64,000 bases of DNA from Ruoffia sp044336205 (lineage in GTDB: Bacteria; Bacillota; Bacilli; Lactobacillales; Aerococcaceae), in assembly GCA_044336205.1 (NCBI GenBank), contig CP172318.1, positions 1,674,001-1,738,000 of the forward strand, given 5' to 3'. How positions within the stretch are numbered: the stretch's first letter is position 1; the number at the start of each line of letters is the position of its first letter. Below the pieces are notes generated by a model. It was not told the DNA's origin. It searched no databases and worked only from the letters and a program-made list of their open reading frames with translations. Of the stretch, positions 54,678 through 64,000 are shown piece after piece. The translations under genes were made by a program, and so were the position numbers.

Positions 54678-54715
54678 AGAGTTTGAGTTATTTAATGCTC
54701 AAGCTCTACTTTTTT
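54678..54715 (+). terminator. rho-independent terminator
   Basis: AGAGTTTGAG / CTCAAGCTCT stem with a 10-base loop and six T, 23 bases after the CpXC stop. Confidence 0.85.
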
Positions 54716-54826
54716 GTGGTGTATATTGAGTTCGGATAATCCGAACGCCATACTAGAGGCACTTACTGCGGTGTTCGAGCCACTTAGACATTAACTCCAA
54801 CTCAAAACCTTGACTTTTAGAAAGCA

Positions 54827-54862
54827 AAAAGCCTTAGTAGTAAAACTATTAAGGCTTTTGAT
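54827..54862 (-). terminator. terminator of the acyltransferase gene
   Basis: AAAAGCCTTA / TAAGGCTTTT stem, 13-base loop, T run on the minus strand, 14 bases after the stop at 54874. Confidence 0.8.
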
Positions 54863-54873
54863 CGTATTTTATT

Positions 54874-55905
54874 TTAACTCATTTCTATATTAGGTCTAGA
54901 TTTTTTAATCGATATTTTCTTCAAGAGTTGATTCATGGGGTCCAAGTAGTATTTATTAAGTGGATAGTATACTAGGACTGAGAACAACATGGCGAATAGT
55001 GTAATGAGGACAACTCTTATCGTTAACGAATCAATCAAGAAAACGCGAGGCCAGACAAACATCAACAACCCATAAACATTAATTCCTAAAGCATGTAACA
55101 AGTAAATCTGGTCTGAAAACTCACCCCATCTTGAGAATATCGTCTCATGACCTCGGTAACGGTTCAAGAAAGCGACAATCGAATAAACAACAGGTATGAA
55201 TAATATTTCCAAATACTTTCCTTGATATATAAAACCAAAAGTAATCGTGTAGGCTGCGACCCAAAGAATCAAGCCGATAATATTACGTTTCCAAACAGCT
55301 CCTTTTGAGCCAATGTAATAGCCAAGGGCTGTATACATTAAAGCTTTTGGAACGCCACCATAGCGCAGAAAATCAGTCCATATAGCTTGTTCTGCAAAGT
55401 GTAAGGATATAAGATATATAACTGAACTCAAAATTAGAATCTGCCAAGCATTAAGTCTCATTCGTCTAAATTGATAAAAAAGTAAAATAGCTAACCAAGA
55501 AGCCCATAAGTACCATAGATGATAAGATCCCACAGTCCCTTGGACAAAGGTTCGCCAGCCTTTCGATCTAATAATGACTAACATCGCTTCAATAACCTCT
55601 TCTTGGTATAACCAAGCTTCTAACCCGGCCATTAAGACAGACACAACGTAATAAAATAAGGAAATACTTACATATAAGCGAAAGATATTCCCAGCGTATT
55701 TCATTAAGTGGCTATCAGTCTTGGAGGAAAGAATGTACCCTGTAATTGCAAAGAATAACGGAACCGCATAGTTAAATATTGCCCGCGGCCATTGTAATTC
55801 AATCAAAGGCTCATTATAAGCTGAGTCAATAAAGGCGAAAACATGTATTAACACAACCCCAATGGCTGCAATAAATTTTATCTTATTAATATTGTAATTG
55901 TGCAT
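54874..55905 (-). CDS. membrane acyltransferase (acyltransferase 3 family)
   Basis: 343 residues with about ten membrane helices. The N-terminal KFIAAIGVVLIHVFAF carries the conserved His of this family, which moves O-acetyl or O-acyl groups onto cell-surface glycans or peptidoglycan. Substrate unknown. It has an AGGGG ribosome site. It may be cotranscribed with the YdcF-family gene 70 bases upstream. Confidence 0.85.
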   Translation of the reverse strand: MHNYNINKIKFIAAIGVVLIHVFAFIDSAYNEPLIELQWPRAIFNYAVPLFFAITGYILSSKTDSHLMKYAGNIFRLYVSISLFYYVVSVLMAGLEAWLYQEEVIEAMLVIIRSKGWRTFVQGTVGSYHLWYLWASWLAILLFYQFRRMRLNAWQILILSSVIYLISLHFAEQAIWTDFLRYGGVPKALMYTALGYYIGSKGAVWKRNIIGLILWVAAYTITFGFIYQGKYLEILFIPVVYSIVAFLNRYRGHETIFSRWGEFSDQIYLLHALGINVYGLLMFVWPRVFLIDSLTIRVVLITLFAMLFSVLVYYPLNKYYLDPMNQLLKKISIKKSRPNIEMS

Positions 55906-55975
55906 CGAATCCCCTACTAAATAATTTTGAACTTTAATTTTAACTGAGTTATTTCTTAAAGTCTAAGAAAGTAGC

Positions 55976-56566
55976 TTAGCCTAAGTCTATGAAGTGATAC
56001 AAACCAATGAGATAGCCGTAATATTTATAAATCTCTCTTCTACCAGCCTCACGTAACTCTCTAGCATCAAAGTATGTTAATACTTCTCCATTCCAATTGT
56101 GATAGGCAGCAATATAAGTTAACTCAAAATTATAATCTCGGTTCACTCGTTCATAGATCATCTTTGTTCGACGTGTGTGATAATCGGACGTTACAATCAA
56201 TGCGGAATCCCATCCATACTCCTCCATCAATTGGAGCGTGTTCACAGCGTTGGTATATGTACTCGTTGCTTCATTCTCTGGAATTAATTGCGACAGTTCG
56301 GCTCCTGCTTCAAGATAACTGTCAGTCAAGTCTAAGTCATATTCCTCCACATATAGAGGGGATACGATGACTTTATCTGACTCTGAATATCCATCAAGCA
56401 AGAGCTCTACAGCTCGTTCCTCTCGACCGTCTCCACCTTCGGGCACTACAATGATATCACTGAGAACCGCTTGTTCGCCGACATCTAAGTTGCCATATAG
56501 CCACACTGCATGACTAGTCCAAAGAATGATTAGACAGGATAATAAAATCATCATTTTTTTCTTCAT
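55976..56566 (-). CDS. YdcF/SanA-family (DUF218) protein with N-terminal anchor
   Basis: 196 residues. An N-terminal hydrophobic helix (about 5-23) is followed by a DUF218 domain: DIIVVPEGGDGREERA, PENEATSTYTNAV and VTSDYHTRRT. The family is linked to envelope functions in other bacteria; no reaction is established. An ATG at 56572 abuts the AGAGGT ribosome site, so 56566, 6 bases away, is the likely start. Confidence 0.82.
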   Translation of the reverse strand: MKKKMMILLSCLIILWTSHAVWLYGNLDVGEQAVLSDIIVVPEGGDGREERAVELLLDGYSESDKVIVSPLYVEEYDLDLTDSYLEAGAELSQLIPENEATSTYTNAVNTLQLMEEYGWDSALIVTSDYHTRRTKMIYERVNRDYNFELTYIAAYHNWNGEVLTYFDARELREAGRREIYKYYGYLIGLYHFIDLG

Positions 56567-56703
56567 AATCATACCTCTATTTTCAAAAGTTGACTTATTC
56601 TATCATATTCCACCGATGAAAGAGATGATTGCAAGTTCATTTACATAAAAATTAATTTACGTTAACATTAACTTAAACGTTTTTAAAAGGAGGTAATATT
56701 CCT

Positions 56704-57312
56704 ATGAATTGGCTCGTACTTGCTCAAGTCTTTATAATTAATTTAGTATATATCATGCTGAACACGATTCGAACCTTACTTACTATGCGAGGTTACCAAA
56801 AAGTCGCCCCGCTTATTGCGATCGTTGAGGTGACCATCTATACTTTAGGATTGTCTATGGTAATGGCGTACATCAATGAGAATGTCATCTACCTCATTGT
56901 CTATGCCTTAGGGTTCGGTATTGGAATATACTTAGGCATGTTAATTGAAAACCGCATTGCCTTAGGCTATTCTGTCCTACAAATCTTTACTAACGATGAT
57001 GACCACGGTTTAGCTGAAGCTCTTAGAGAGCGGGAGTATGGGGTAACAATCCAACCCGGCTACGGTCGCAAAGGAACTCGATTAATTTTAACCATTCTAA
57101 CACCGAGGTCAACGGAAAATGCCTTACGCAATACCGTTAATGAATTAAGCCCTTCTGCTTTCTTTATCTCTTACGACGCTAAGTACATTCACGGTGGATT
57201 CTGGACTAAACGGATTAGTGCACCTAAGATTGAAGAAACCTTCCAACAGGATCAAGCACAGGGCTTCGAAGCACCTGAAGATAACTTAACAAAAGAAGAT
57301 TATATCCAATAA
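56704..57312 (+). CDS. UPF0316 membrane protein (DUF5698/DUF2179)
   Basis: 202 residues: three membrane helices (about 5-22, 36-56, 62-83), then a soluble domain with YGVTIQPGYGRKGTR and AFFISYDAKYIHGGFW, the signature of this family. Function unknown. It has a perfect AGGAGG ribosome site. It ends at a bidirectional terminator shared with the tautomerase gene. Confidence 0.85.
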   Translation: MNWLVLAQVFIINLVYIMLNTIRTLLTMRGYQKVAPLIAIVEVTIYTLGLSMVMAYINENVIYLIVYALGFGIGIYLGMLIENRIALGYSVLQIFTNDDDHGLAEALREREYGVTIQPGYGRKGTRLILTILTPRSTENALRNTVNELSPSAFFISYDAKYIHGGFWTKRISAPKIEETFQQDQAQGFEAPEDNLTKEDYIQ

Positions 57313-57317
57313 AAGAC

Positions 57318-57347
57318 AGCCAATACTTCCCAAAGGAGGTATTGGCT
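57318..57347. terminator. bidirectional terminator
   Basis: AGCCAATACTTCC / GGAGGTATTGGCT with a CAAA loop, between two convergent genes. Confidence 0.75.
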
Positions 57348-57365
57348 ATTCTAATACATATGTAA

Positions 57366-57539
57366 TTAATGATATTGACCACTGTAATAATCTTCAGTCG
57401 CCATATCTTCAAAAATAATTCGAATCGCATCTTTACTAGCAAATCCTTGCTCTTCCATTAGCTCAATAATGGCTTTGGCTAGTGCAGCTTTCTGTTCTGG
57501 AGTACGACCTTCTTTAGCTTGAATCTTAACAAATGGCAT
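57366..57539 (-). CDS. 4-oxalocrotonate tautomerase family enzyme
   Basis: 57 residues, starting MPFVKIQAKEGRTPEQK, with the catalytic Pro exposed after Met removal. The family keto-enol tautomerase fold is a single beta-alpha-beta unit that works as a hexamer. Physiological substrate unknown. GGAGG lies just upstream of the ATG. A single-gene unit. Confidence 0.85.
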   Translation of the reverse strand: MPFVKIQAKEGRTPEQKAALAKAIIELMEEQGFASKDAIRIIFEDMATEDYYSGQYH

Positions 57540-57632
57540 AATAGAGCCTCCTTATAACTTTGGTGTGACTTTATTATACTACACTTGAAAAGAAAGTCCT
57601 ATCTTATCACGTCACATCATTATTCTCGTTAA

Positions 57633-58559
57633 TTACAGATCAATATTCGTTCCGCCAGTTACTCCGTAGATCTGTCCGGTAACGTAAGACGCATCTTTTG
57701 AAGCTAAGAACACATAGACTGGTGCTAATTCAACCGGTTGCCCAGCACGTTCTAGTGTTTCTGTCTGGCCGAATGTTTCTAGATCGCCTTCTAACTTCCC
57801 ATCATCTAATTGTAATGGCGTCCAGATTGGCCCGGGAGCTACAGCATTAACCCGCACACCTTTCTCACCAAAGTACTCTGACATTCCCACCGTAAAATTC
57901 GAAATCGCCGCTTTAGTAGCAGCATAATCTAATAGCGACGTTGAAGGTCCAGTCGCTTGGACAGAGGTCGTCGTGATGACCGCACTGCCCTCTTCTAAGT
58001 GGTCCTCAGCTGCTTTCAAAGCTTCATACATACTAATGATATTCACTTGGAAAGTATCATTGATTTGTTTCATTGATAATTCACTCAGTGATGATGAAGC
58101 AATTTGTTGGGCGGCATTCAATACTAGAATATCAATTCCCCCAAGCTCTTCAATCGCACGTTCAACGATCTGAGTAGCCACACCCGTTTGACGAAGATCG
58201 CCTTCAATAAGAACAGCTTTTTGCCCAGCTTCTTCAATATAAGTCTTCACGTCTTCAGCATCTGCTTCTTCACCAGCAAGGTAATGAATCGCCACGTCCG
58301 CACCTTCACGAGCGAATGCGATTGCTGCAGCACGTCCTATTCCTGAGTCGCCTCCAGTAATTAAAGCTCGTCGACCTTCTAGACGACCTGTTCCTTCATA
58401 AGACGATTCCCCACAATCTGGGATGGGATTCATATCTTTTTGTAATGCAGGAGACTTCGCACGGTCTTCATTTTTCTCTGAAAATCCTTCCGTATAATAC
58501 TTCTCGCGAGGATCCTCTAAGTTTGCATGGTTGTGTTGATTTCCTTGATTGTTTGGCAT
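57633..58559 (-). CDS. short-chain dehydrogenase/reductase, general-stress type (YhdF/YghA-like)
   Basis: 308 residues. A hydrophilic N-terminal extension of about 60 residues (NPIPDCGESSYEGTGRLEG) is typical of the stress-induced SDR subgroup. NADP-binding TGGDSGIGRA, the structural NAAQ and the catalytic YAATKAA motif follow, and it ends GQIYGVTGG. An ATG at 58571 directly abuts the AAGAAGGG ribosome site; the next ATG at 58559 has a rather long 12-base spacing but is physically possible. Substrate unknown. Confidence 0.88.
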   Translation of the reverse strand: MPNNQGNQHNHANLEDPREKYYTEGFSEKNEDRAKSPALQKDMNPIPDCGESSYEGTGRLEGRRALITGGDSGIGRAAAIAFAREGADVAIHYLAGEEADAEDVKTYIEEAGQKAVLIEGDLRQTGVATQIVERAIEELGGIDILVLNAAQQIASSSLSELSMKQINDTFQVNIISMYEALKAAEDHLEEGSAVITTTSVQATGPSTSLLDYAATKAAISNFTVGMSEYFGEKGVRVNAVAPGPIWTPLQLDDGKLEGDLETFGQTETLERAGQPVELAPVYVFLASKDASYVTGQIYGVTGGTNIDL

Positions 58560-58678
58560 GTTATTCGTCATCCCTTCTTTAATTAGTTATTTAAAGTATA
58601 TCACCATAAAAAATATAATGAAAATGATTTGTTTCCTACAATATAGTGGTAAAAGTTTATTGACTCATTTATAACAAA

Positions 58679-58718
58679 AACCAGCGTACAAAAACACATC
58701 AGTGCTTGTACGCTGGTT
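58679..58718 (-). terminator. terminator of ugd
   Basis: Perfect 13-bp stem AACCAGCGTACAA / TTGTACGCTGGTT, with T-rich tail on the minus strand, 16 bases after the ugd stop. Confidence 0.85.
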
Positions 58719-58734
58719 ATATCAATCATTTACT

Positions 58735-59904
58735 TTAATTTTCATTATAGACATCTCGTGTATATACTTTGTTAGAAACAGATTGAATCTCTTCAGATAT
58801 ACGGTTGGCTAATATTACATCAGCTAGTTGGTTGAAGTCTTCGATATTCGCGATAACTCGGTAGCCTTCGAACACTTCGGCCTTTAGGCTCGGCTCATAG
58901 ATAACAACTTCGACCCCTTCAGCACGAATTCGCTTCATAATATCAAAGATAGCAGCTTGACGGAAATTGTCAGAATCAGTCTTCATTGCTAGGCGGTAAA
59001 TTCCTACTATCTGAGGGCTGTTGGCTAATACTTGGTCAGCAATAAACCCTTTACGTGTCGCATTTGAGTCCACAATCGCACGAATCAGATTATTAGGAAC
59101 ATCTTTATAATTAGCCAGTAGTTGCTTCGTATCTTTAGGCAAGCAATACCCTCCATAACCAAAGGACGGGTTATTATAATAATCACCAATTCGAGGATCT
59201 AAACTTACACCATCAATAATGGCTTTTGTATCTAGACCTTTTGTCTCAGCATAAGTGTCTAATTCGTTGAAGTATGACACACGCAAAGCAAGATAAGTAT
59301 TAGAGAATAACTTCACCGCTTCTGCTTCCGTTGATTCCATTAATAAGACTGCAACATCTTGCGTCGCAGCTCCTCTTAACATTAAGTCCGCAAATTGCTT
59401 CCCACGCACTCCTGTATCTCCAACGATAATACGTGAAGGATATAAGTTATCGTATAAAGCACGTCCCTCTCTTAGGAATTCTGGCGAGAAGATAATATTA
59501 TTAGTTTTGTATTTTTCATTAACACGTTTGGTATAACCTACCGGAATCGTTGACTTAATAATAATCGTTGCTTGTGGTGCAAATTCTAAAGCATCCTCCA
59601 AAACACTCTCTAAAGCTACGGTATTAAAATGATCGCGCTCATCATCGTAATCTGTCGGTGCTGCTACAACGATAAAGTCAGGTTGGTGGCCGTAACCATA
59701 AGCTTTGTCAGTGGTTGCTTCTAATTGAAGTTCTTTCGTAGATAAGAAATGCTGAATCTCTTGATCAGTAATTGGTGATATTCTTTGATTAATCAAGTCA
59801 ACTTTCTCTTGAACAAGCTCTAATGCTCGCACTTGATTATATTGTGCTAGTAAAATTGCATTAGATAATCCAACGTAACCTAATCCGACAACGGTGATAT
59901 TCAT
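58735..59904 (-). CDS. ugd: UDP-glucose 6-dehydrogenase
   Basis: 389 residues: VGLGYVGLSNA nucleotide loop, IIIKSTIPVGYT, FSPEFLREG and the catalytic Cys in GYGGYCLPKD. It oxidises UDP-glucose to UDP-glucuronate for capsule or cell-wall glycans. It stands alone here, with no capsule genes next to it. AAGGAG precedes the ATG. Confidence 0.94.
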   Translation of the reverse strand: MNITVVGLGYVGLSNAILLAQYNQVRALELVQEKVDLINQRISPITDQEIQHFLSTKELQLEATTDKAYGYGHQPDFIVVAAPTDYDDERDHFNTVALESVLEDALEFAPQATIIIKSTIPVGYTKRVNEKYKTNNIIFSPEFLREGRALYDNLYPSRIIVGDTGVRGKQFADLMLRGAATQDVAVLLMESTEAEAVKLFSNTYLALRVSYFNELDTYAETKGLDTKAIIDGVSLDPRIGDYYNNPSFGYGGYCLPKDTKQLLANYKDVPNNLIRAIVDSNATRKGFIADQVLANSPQIVGIYRLAMKTDSDNFRQAAIFDIMKRIRAEGVEVVIYEPSLKAEVFEGYRVIANIEDFNQLADVILANRISEEIQSVSNKVYTRDVYNEN

Positions 59905-60304
59905 ATATTGTACTCCTTATGTCTTTGTAACTATTTCTTGTCCAATTTATTATAGCAGATTTATATGGATATGGGGAATGGGAAGTGAAATGGATGTAGA
60001 GCCAAAGAACAATGAAATATGGTTCGTTCTATTAAATTATTTATACGAGATTGAATGTATACAAATAATAGACAAGCACATTCTGTTGAACATACTTGCC
60101 TAACTATTATATAATCTTCTATTTAATTTTTAATTTAGCTTTTAATAAACGAATAGCTTTGAAGTAAGCTAAATAATACTTCTATTACATTCCCCTTACT
60201 TAAAGCAGTTTTACTAAAAACTCGACAGAATCAGTATAATTGCCCCGCTATACGTGTTGCCATTTGGGCAAATGGAATCAAGTTCATACGGTCTGACGCA
60301 GAAT
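59905..60304. other. 400-bp gap without a gene
   Basis: Carries the ugd promoter on the left. Close to 60250-60330 a short + frame (RVAIWANGIKFIRSDAEC) looks protein-like but has no start, and it runs into the regulator remnant. It may be part of another destroyed gene. Confidence 0.35.
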
Positions 60305-60955
60305 GTACAGCTGGTACAATTTATTTATCGAAACTATTTAGAAAAGCTTTCTTTGTTTACTAATATTTATTCTTCTGAATAGATTGATGATGCCATATCA
60401 ATCCTTCAAGATAATATTGTCCATCTTGTTTTACTAGATATTGATCTTAAAGACCAAAATGGCCTTAATTTACTTACAGCTATTAGGAACAAAAAAATTA
60501 ATATCGAAGTTATTCTTATCACAGCGGCTAACGAAAGTGAGACAGTGATGCAGGGGTTTCATTTAGACATTCTAGATTACCTTAATAAACCATTCAGCTT
60601 TGAGAGATTTGAGCAAAGTATTCAATAATTCGTACAGAAACGAAAAAAACTAAAACAACCATTCATCAACCAAGACCAAATTGACCAAATTCTTGGTGTA
60701 TTACCTTCTGAAAGTAATCTTTTCCAAGAAGAGAAAGGCATAAATCAACAAATTCTTCAGTTGATTATTGATGCCATCCAAACCTTTGATCAATCTTTCG
60801 CTATTCAAAAAGTCTCAAATTCTGTCAATTTGTCACACGTATCAGTTCGAAAATACATTACTTTTCTTGAAAAAAATAGTTACTTAGAAAGTGAAAATAT
60901 CTATCTTAAAGTGGGCCGCCCTTATAAGGTGTATCGATTGAAAGCTAATCTCTAA
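60305..60955 (+). pseudogene. CitT/DcuR-family response regulator, decayed
   Basis: One frame reads VQLVQFIYRNYLEKL, stop, HLVLLDIDLKDQNGLNLLTAIR (in part, with the phospho-acceptor Asp), EVILITAANES, DYLNKPFSFERFEQSIQ, stop, then KKLKQPF and a C-terminal HTH (VSNSVNLSHVSVRKYITFLE, GRPYKVYRL). This is the citrate/dicarboxylate regulator family. The first lines of the receiver domain are missing, and TAG and TAA stops interrupt at about 60379 and 60627. No partner kinase or citrate genes are present. Confidence 0.82.
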
Positions 60956-61137
60956 TCTTATAAATACTTAAGGAGCATAAATAAAAGAAGCTGATTTGTC
61001 CTAATATAGGCAAGTAATCGTTTTTTTGAATAATCATTTGTCCGTAAGAAAACTGCCAAATGAAAAACACCCAATTTAGTTAGAAAGAGATATCTAAGAT
61101 GGGTGTTACGTTATTCATTTATATGTTTCCAAGACAA

Positions 61138-61915
61138 CTAAGCAATAACCCAGTCTATGTCGACTTTTCCCCAATCTTTGGGCTTTGCGACATCACAGAT
61201 AGCTATGTCTATGTCTTCGACAGCGCTAATCTCGACTAACTTGCGTTGATTAATTTTACTGTGGTCAAGTAAGATGATACTTTGATCGCTCATCTGGATA
61301 AAGGCTCTTGATACCAATGATTCTTCCAAGTCGTAATCGAAGAGTGCTTTCTCTGTCATACCTCCACAAGGAGATAAAAGCAAGGTCCATGGAGAATTGC
61401 TTTAAGAATTCGACGGTATAACTTCCTTTAATTGAAGATTGGTAAGGATTTGTTGTACCTGGAAGGACAATCACCTGTCCTTTAACTCGGCCTTCTTCAA
61501 TAGCTTTATTAAAACGTATTGCTGCAGCGAGTGAGTTAGTAACGACAGTTAAATTATTTATATCTTCAAGCATATCAGCAAGATACATGGTTGATGTTCC
61601 AGCATCAACACCGATAGTCATATCACTCTTTACTTCTAAAGCAGCCATGCGGGCGACTTGTTTCTTTTCTTCACTTTTTAGAACCATTTTTTTGCTGAAT
61701 TCTAATTCTGTTGCGTCACGCTCTACTGGAACAGCTCCTCCGTGAATGCGCATTAACTCGTTCTGTTCTTCAAGCTCAGATAAGTCTCGCCTTAAGGTTT
61801 CCGGGGTAACGTCTAATTCTTTAGCCAATTCTGTCACATAAATTTTACCCTCTTCATTTACCCGGTCTTTGATTAGACAATGTCTTTGATATTTTGTGTT
61901 TATGGACTGTTTCAT
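61138..61915 (-). pseudogene. DeoR-family regulator with one frameshift
   Basis: The N-terminal half has the DeoR helix-turn-helix (IYVTELAKELDVTPETLRRDL) and RIHGGAVPV, then the sugar-phosphate sensor domain (VDAGTSTMYLA, VTNSLAAA). At about 61375 the frame shifts. The expected SPCGGMTEKALFD continues in the next frame to VIA-stop at 61138. Total length is one base over a multiple of three. Repaired, it would be about 258 residues, normal for the family. It could be a recent mutation or a sequencing error. GGGAGG precedes the ATG. Confidence 0.85.
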
Positions 61916-61936
61916 TATAGCCTCCCTATACTTTTA

Positions 61937-63302
61937 TTATGATGACTCACCAAACAATTCAATGGTTTGCCAGTTTGACTTTTGCCAACGGAAGAATAAG
62001 AGAATAGCTCGAGCCCATTCATCTATAATGAACACAATCCAGACACCGACAAGTCCATAAGACAAGTGAATACCGATAAGATAACTCATTGGAACGGTGA
62101 ACAAGGAATGTAGATGCGATCGATATGGCGGTTGGAAACTTCACATCTCCAGCTGTATTCAATGCACCAATTAATATCTCATTGCTCAATCTTCCTGGTT
62201 CCAAGATTATACTTATCCAGATTAATTGTAAGACAATCTTTTGGATGTCTGTGTCTTTAGTGAGCCAGCCAATAATCCAAGGGCTTATTAGAGCTAATAC
62301 TAATGACAGTCCAAAGGCTAATATGACAGATTTCACTATTAGTTTGATTGTATAGTCACGCGCATAATCTTTCTGCTTTAATCCGATATATCGGCCGATA
62401 ATAATTTGGTTGGCTTGAGAGATAGCTGCCGCAATTGTAAAGATAACACCCGTAATATTTTGAGTATAGATCTTACTAGTTACCATTACTGCCCCAAATG
62501 AAGCAATAATCCCTGTAATAATTGTTTGTGAACTGGTGTAAGAGATGTTCTCTAAGGCTGATGGAAAGCCTAAGTCCAAAATAGCCCGAATAGTCTTTCC
62601 TTGCAACCTCCAAGAAGAAAAGGCCTGCTTGTAGTCCGGTAAGAAGTGATAAAATGCTAGCATCAAAAAAATCATACCAATGAAACGCGCAATCAAAGTA
62701 GATACAGCCACACCATGGATCCCAGATCCTAACAGTGTTATCTGGGTAAACAAGACAATATAGTTACCCAAGATACTTAATATATTGGTTGCGATTGACG
62801 CGATCATAACGATTCTAACATAAGTAAAACTTCTGAATATCGAACCGAAACTCGTCATGACTGATTGGAAGATCAAACTCACTGACACAATAGCCAAATA
62901 ATTATAGGAACTGTCGATTAATTCTTGCGGCGTTTGGATCCAGCTAAGCAACTGTCTTCCAAACAGTAAAAAAACTGCACTCATTATTATAGAGATAATA
63001 ACATTAAGATCGACACCGTGGCGAATAATCAAGCTCACTTCTGATTGATCATGCGTTCCAGCTGTTTGCATGAGTAAGATACCACTTCCTAAGGAAGCAA
63101 TACCCAGTATCATCAATCCCACATTAATTAGTTGATTGGATAGCCCTGTCGCAGCAACGGATGCGTCGCTATATTGACTCAGCATTAACACATCGATACT
63201 TCCTAACAACATACCAAACAATTGTTCAATCACAATCGGAAAGAACAACTTCCGAAACAAGGGAACTATCGGCCTTTCGTCTATCTTTAATTCTTCATTC
63301 AT
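61937..63302 (-). pseudogene. MATE-family efflux transporter with C-terminal frameshift
   Basis: The frame from 63302 covers about 400 residues with twelve-helix MATE organisation (ATGLSNQLINVG, ISQANQIIIGRYIG, NEILIGALNTAGDVKFP). Near 62108 the frame shifts. The correct end (FTVPMSYLIGIHLSYGLVG and IIDEWARAILLFFRWQ) continues in the next frame to a stop at 61937. In the present frame the protein ends at 62019 with an unrelated tail and has lost its last helix. It exports drugs or cations by Na+ or H+ antiport when intact. Confidence 0.85.
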
Positions 63303-63325
63303 AATTCACCTCTACTCAACAAATT

Positions 63326-63988
63326 TTATAGATAATACAGTACATCTTCTTTACTCATCAGTGTACGGCTTTGTTTCAATTTTTTCTTACTTTTCTTAGC
63401 CATTAAAACATCTTCTGTTATTAGTTGAACCAAGAAAACTGGGAAACTCACACCTAAAAATAGGATGACTCCTGGAAGTTGGTTAACTAAACTTCCCCAT
63501 AATACAAAGATTCCAATTAATGCTAAAGTTCGACGCATATGACAAACCATAAAGCGGAAAGGATTGGTCACTGTCTTCCATATTGGAAGATCGTAATGGA
63601 CGAATAAACTAAAGACCAATACCGATGCCAATAGGATGACTATAGTTGCAACAAGAACAACTAATGACATGGATACAATCCAATAATTATTCATAGCCAG
63701 TAGATACCGGTAATCCACCCATGCAACTAAGATCATAAGTATATAGATATAACCAATACTATTGGCAGTAACAAAATCTTGCTTATAATAATGGCAGAAG
63801 CTAGAAAATAACTTTATATTTTTATTCCCTAATTGATATTGACGAATCACAGCAAAGATGGCTGATGTAGCTGGAAAAATACCAAAAAAGCCAAAACCAG
63901 CAATAGAAAAGATAATCCATAAAAAATTCAATACTGTTAACCGATATACCCATTCCCCAAATTGATTCAAGTAGTTTTGAAACTTCAT
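63326..63988 (-). CDS. YesL-like (DUF624) membrane protein
   Basis: 220 residues with about five membrane helices. The N-terminus has the family pattern (FGEWVYRLTVLNFLWI; GIFPATSAIFAV) and the tail is basic (KKSKKKLKQ). DUF624 genes usually accompany carbohydrate ABC transporters, so related genes may lie just to the right of the window. It is 23 bases upstream of the MATE gene and probably in one operon with it. GAGAAA at the window edge may be part of its ribosome site. Confidence 0.82.
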   Translation of the reverse strand: MKFQNYLNQFGEWVYRLTVLNFLWIIFSIAGFGFFGIFPATSAIFAVIRQYQLGNKNIKLFSSFCHYYKQDFVTANSIGYIYILMILVAWVDYRYLLAMNNYWIVSMSLVVLVATIVILLASVLVFSLFVHYDLPIWKTVTNPFRFMVCHMRRTLALIGIFVLWGSLVNQLPGVILFLGVSFPVFLVQLITEDVLMAKKSKKKLKQSRTLMSKEDVLYYL

Positions 63989-64000
63989 TCGACATTTCTC

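Noticed and set aside
59894..60103. 69-codon + strand frame overlapping the ugd start
   Set aside because: It begins inside ugd on the opposite strand and would occupy its promoter; no ribosome site.

Overview
The window is AT-rich DNA from a Gram-positive bacterium of the order Lactobacillales, most like Aerococcaceae (Facklamia/Aerococcus type); I cannot name the species. The pointers are strong AGGAGG-type ribosome sites, a complete mevalonate operon (mvaK1-mvaD-mvaK2-fni), an enterococcal-type NADH peroxidase, CopY/CopB copper control, a pneumococcal-type Vex/VncRS locus, and a giant LPXTG surface protein with a YSIRK-like signal. No rRNA, tRNA or CRISPR array was seen.

Layout. 0-13 kb is ordinary metabolism and transport: two Gfo/Idh/MocA oxidoreductases in divergent orientation, meso-diaminopimelate dehydrogenase, a DsbA-family protein, an array of eight 43-bp tandem repeats, NADH peroxidase, a heterodimeric ABC exporter, an amino-acid ABC permease plus binding protein without an ATPase, and a glycerophosphodiester phosphodiesterase. 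12.9-15.6 kb holds a wrecked proB, an acetamidase/formamidase and an unidentified gene remnant. 15.6-23.4 kb is one minus-strand cluster: an alpha/beta hydrolase and a glutaminyl cyclase-like protein, each with a signal sequence, then permease-ATPase-permease (Vex1-2-3 type), then a response regulator and histidine kinase (VncR/VncS type). 24.2-33.6 kb is a single gene for a 3146-residue cell-wall adhesin: N-terminal region, about 25 G5-type units, a roughly 300-residue PEEPTD array and LPETG.

34-44.5 kb is accessory DNA packed against the 3' end of guaA. It holds conjugative-element, XRE-regulator and OLD-nuclease remnants, a copYB operon, a MazEF-like pair, a tyrosine integrase with its DUF3173 partner, a decayed Tn554-like recombinase pair and an IS3-family remnant. 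The last codons of guaA recur as a short direct repeat at 39.59 kb, and less exactly at 35.15 kb. This suggests one or two islands inserted at guaA.

44.5-64 kb is core again: coaA-guaA, the mevalonate operon, rpiA-pdp, a CpXC protein, an acyltransferase, a YdcF-family protein, a UPF0316 protein, a 57-residue tautomerase, a short-chain dehydrogenase and ugd. The right end is decaying: a CitT/DcuR-like regulator with in-frame stops, then a DeoR regulator and a MATE transporter each carrying one frameshift, then a YesL (DUF624) protein.
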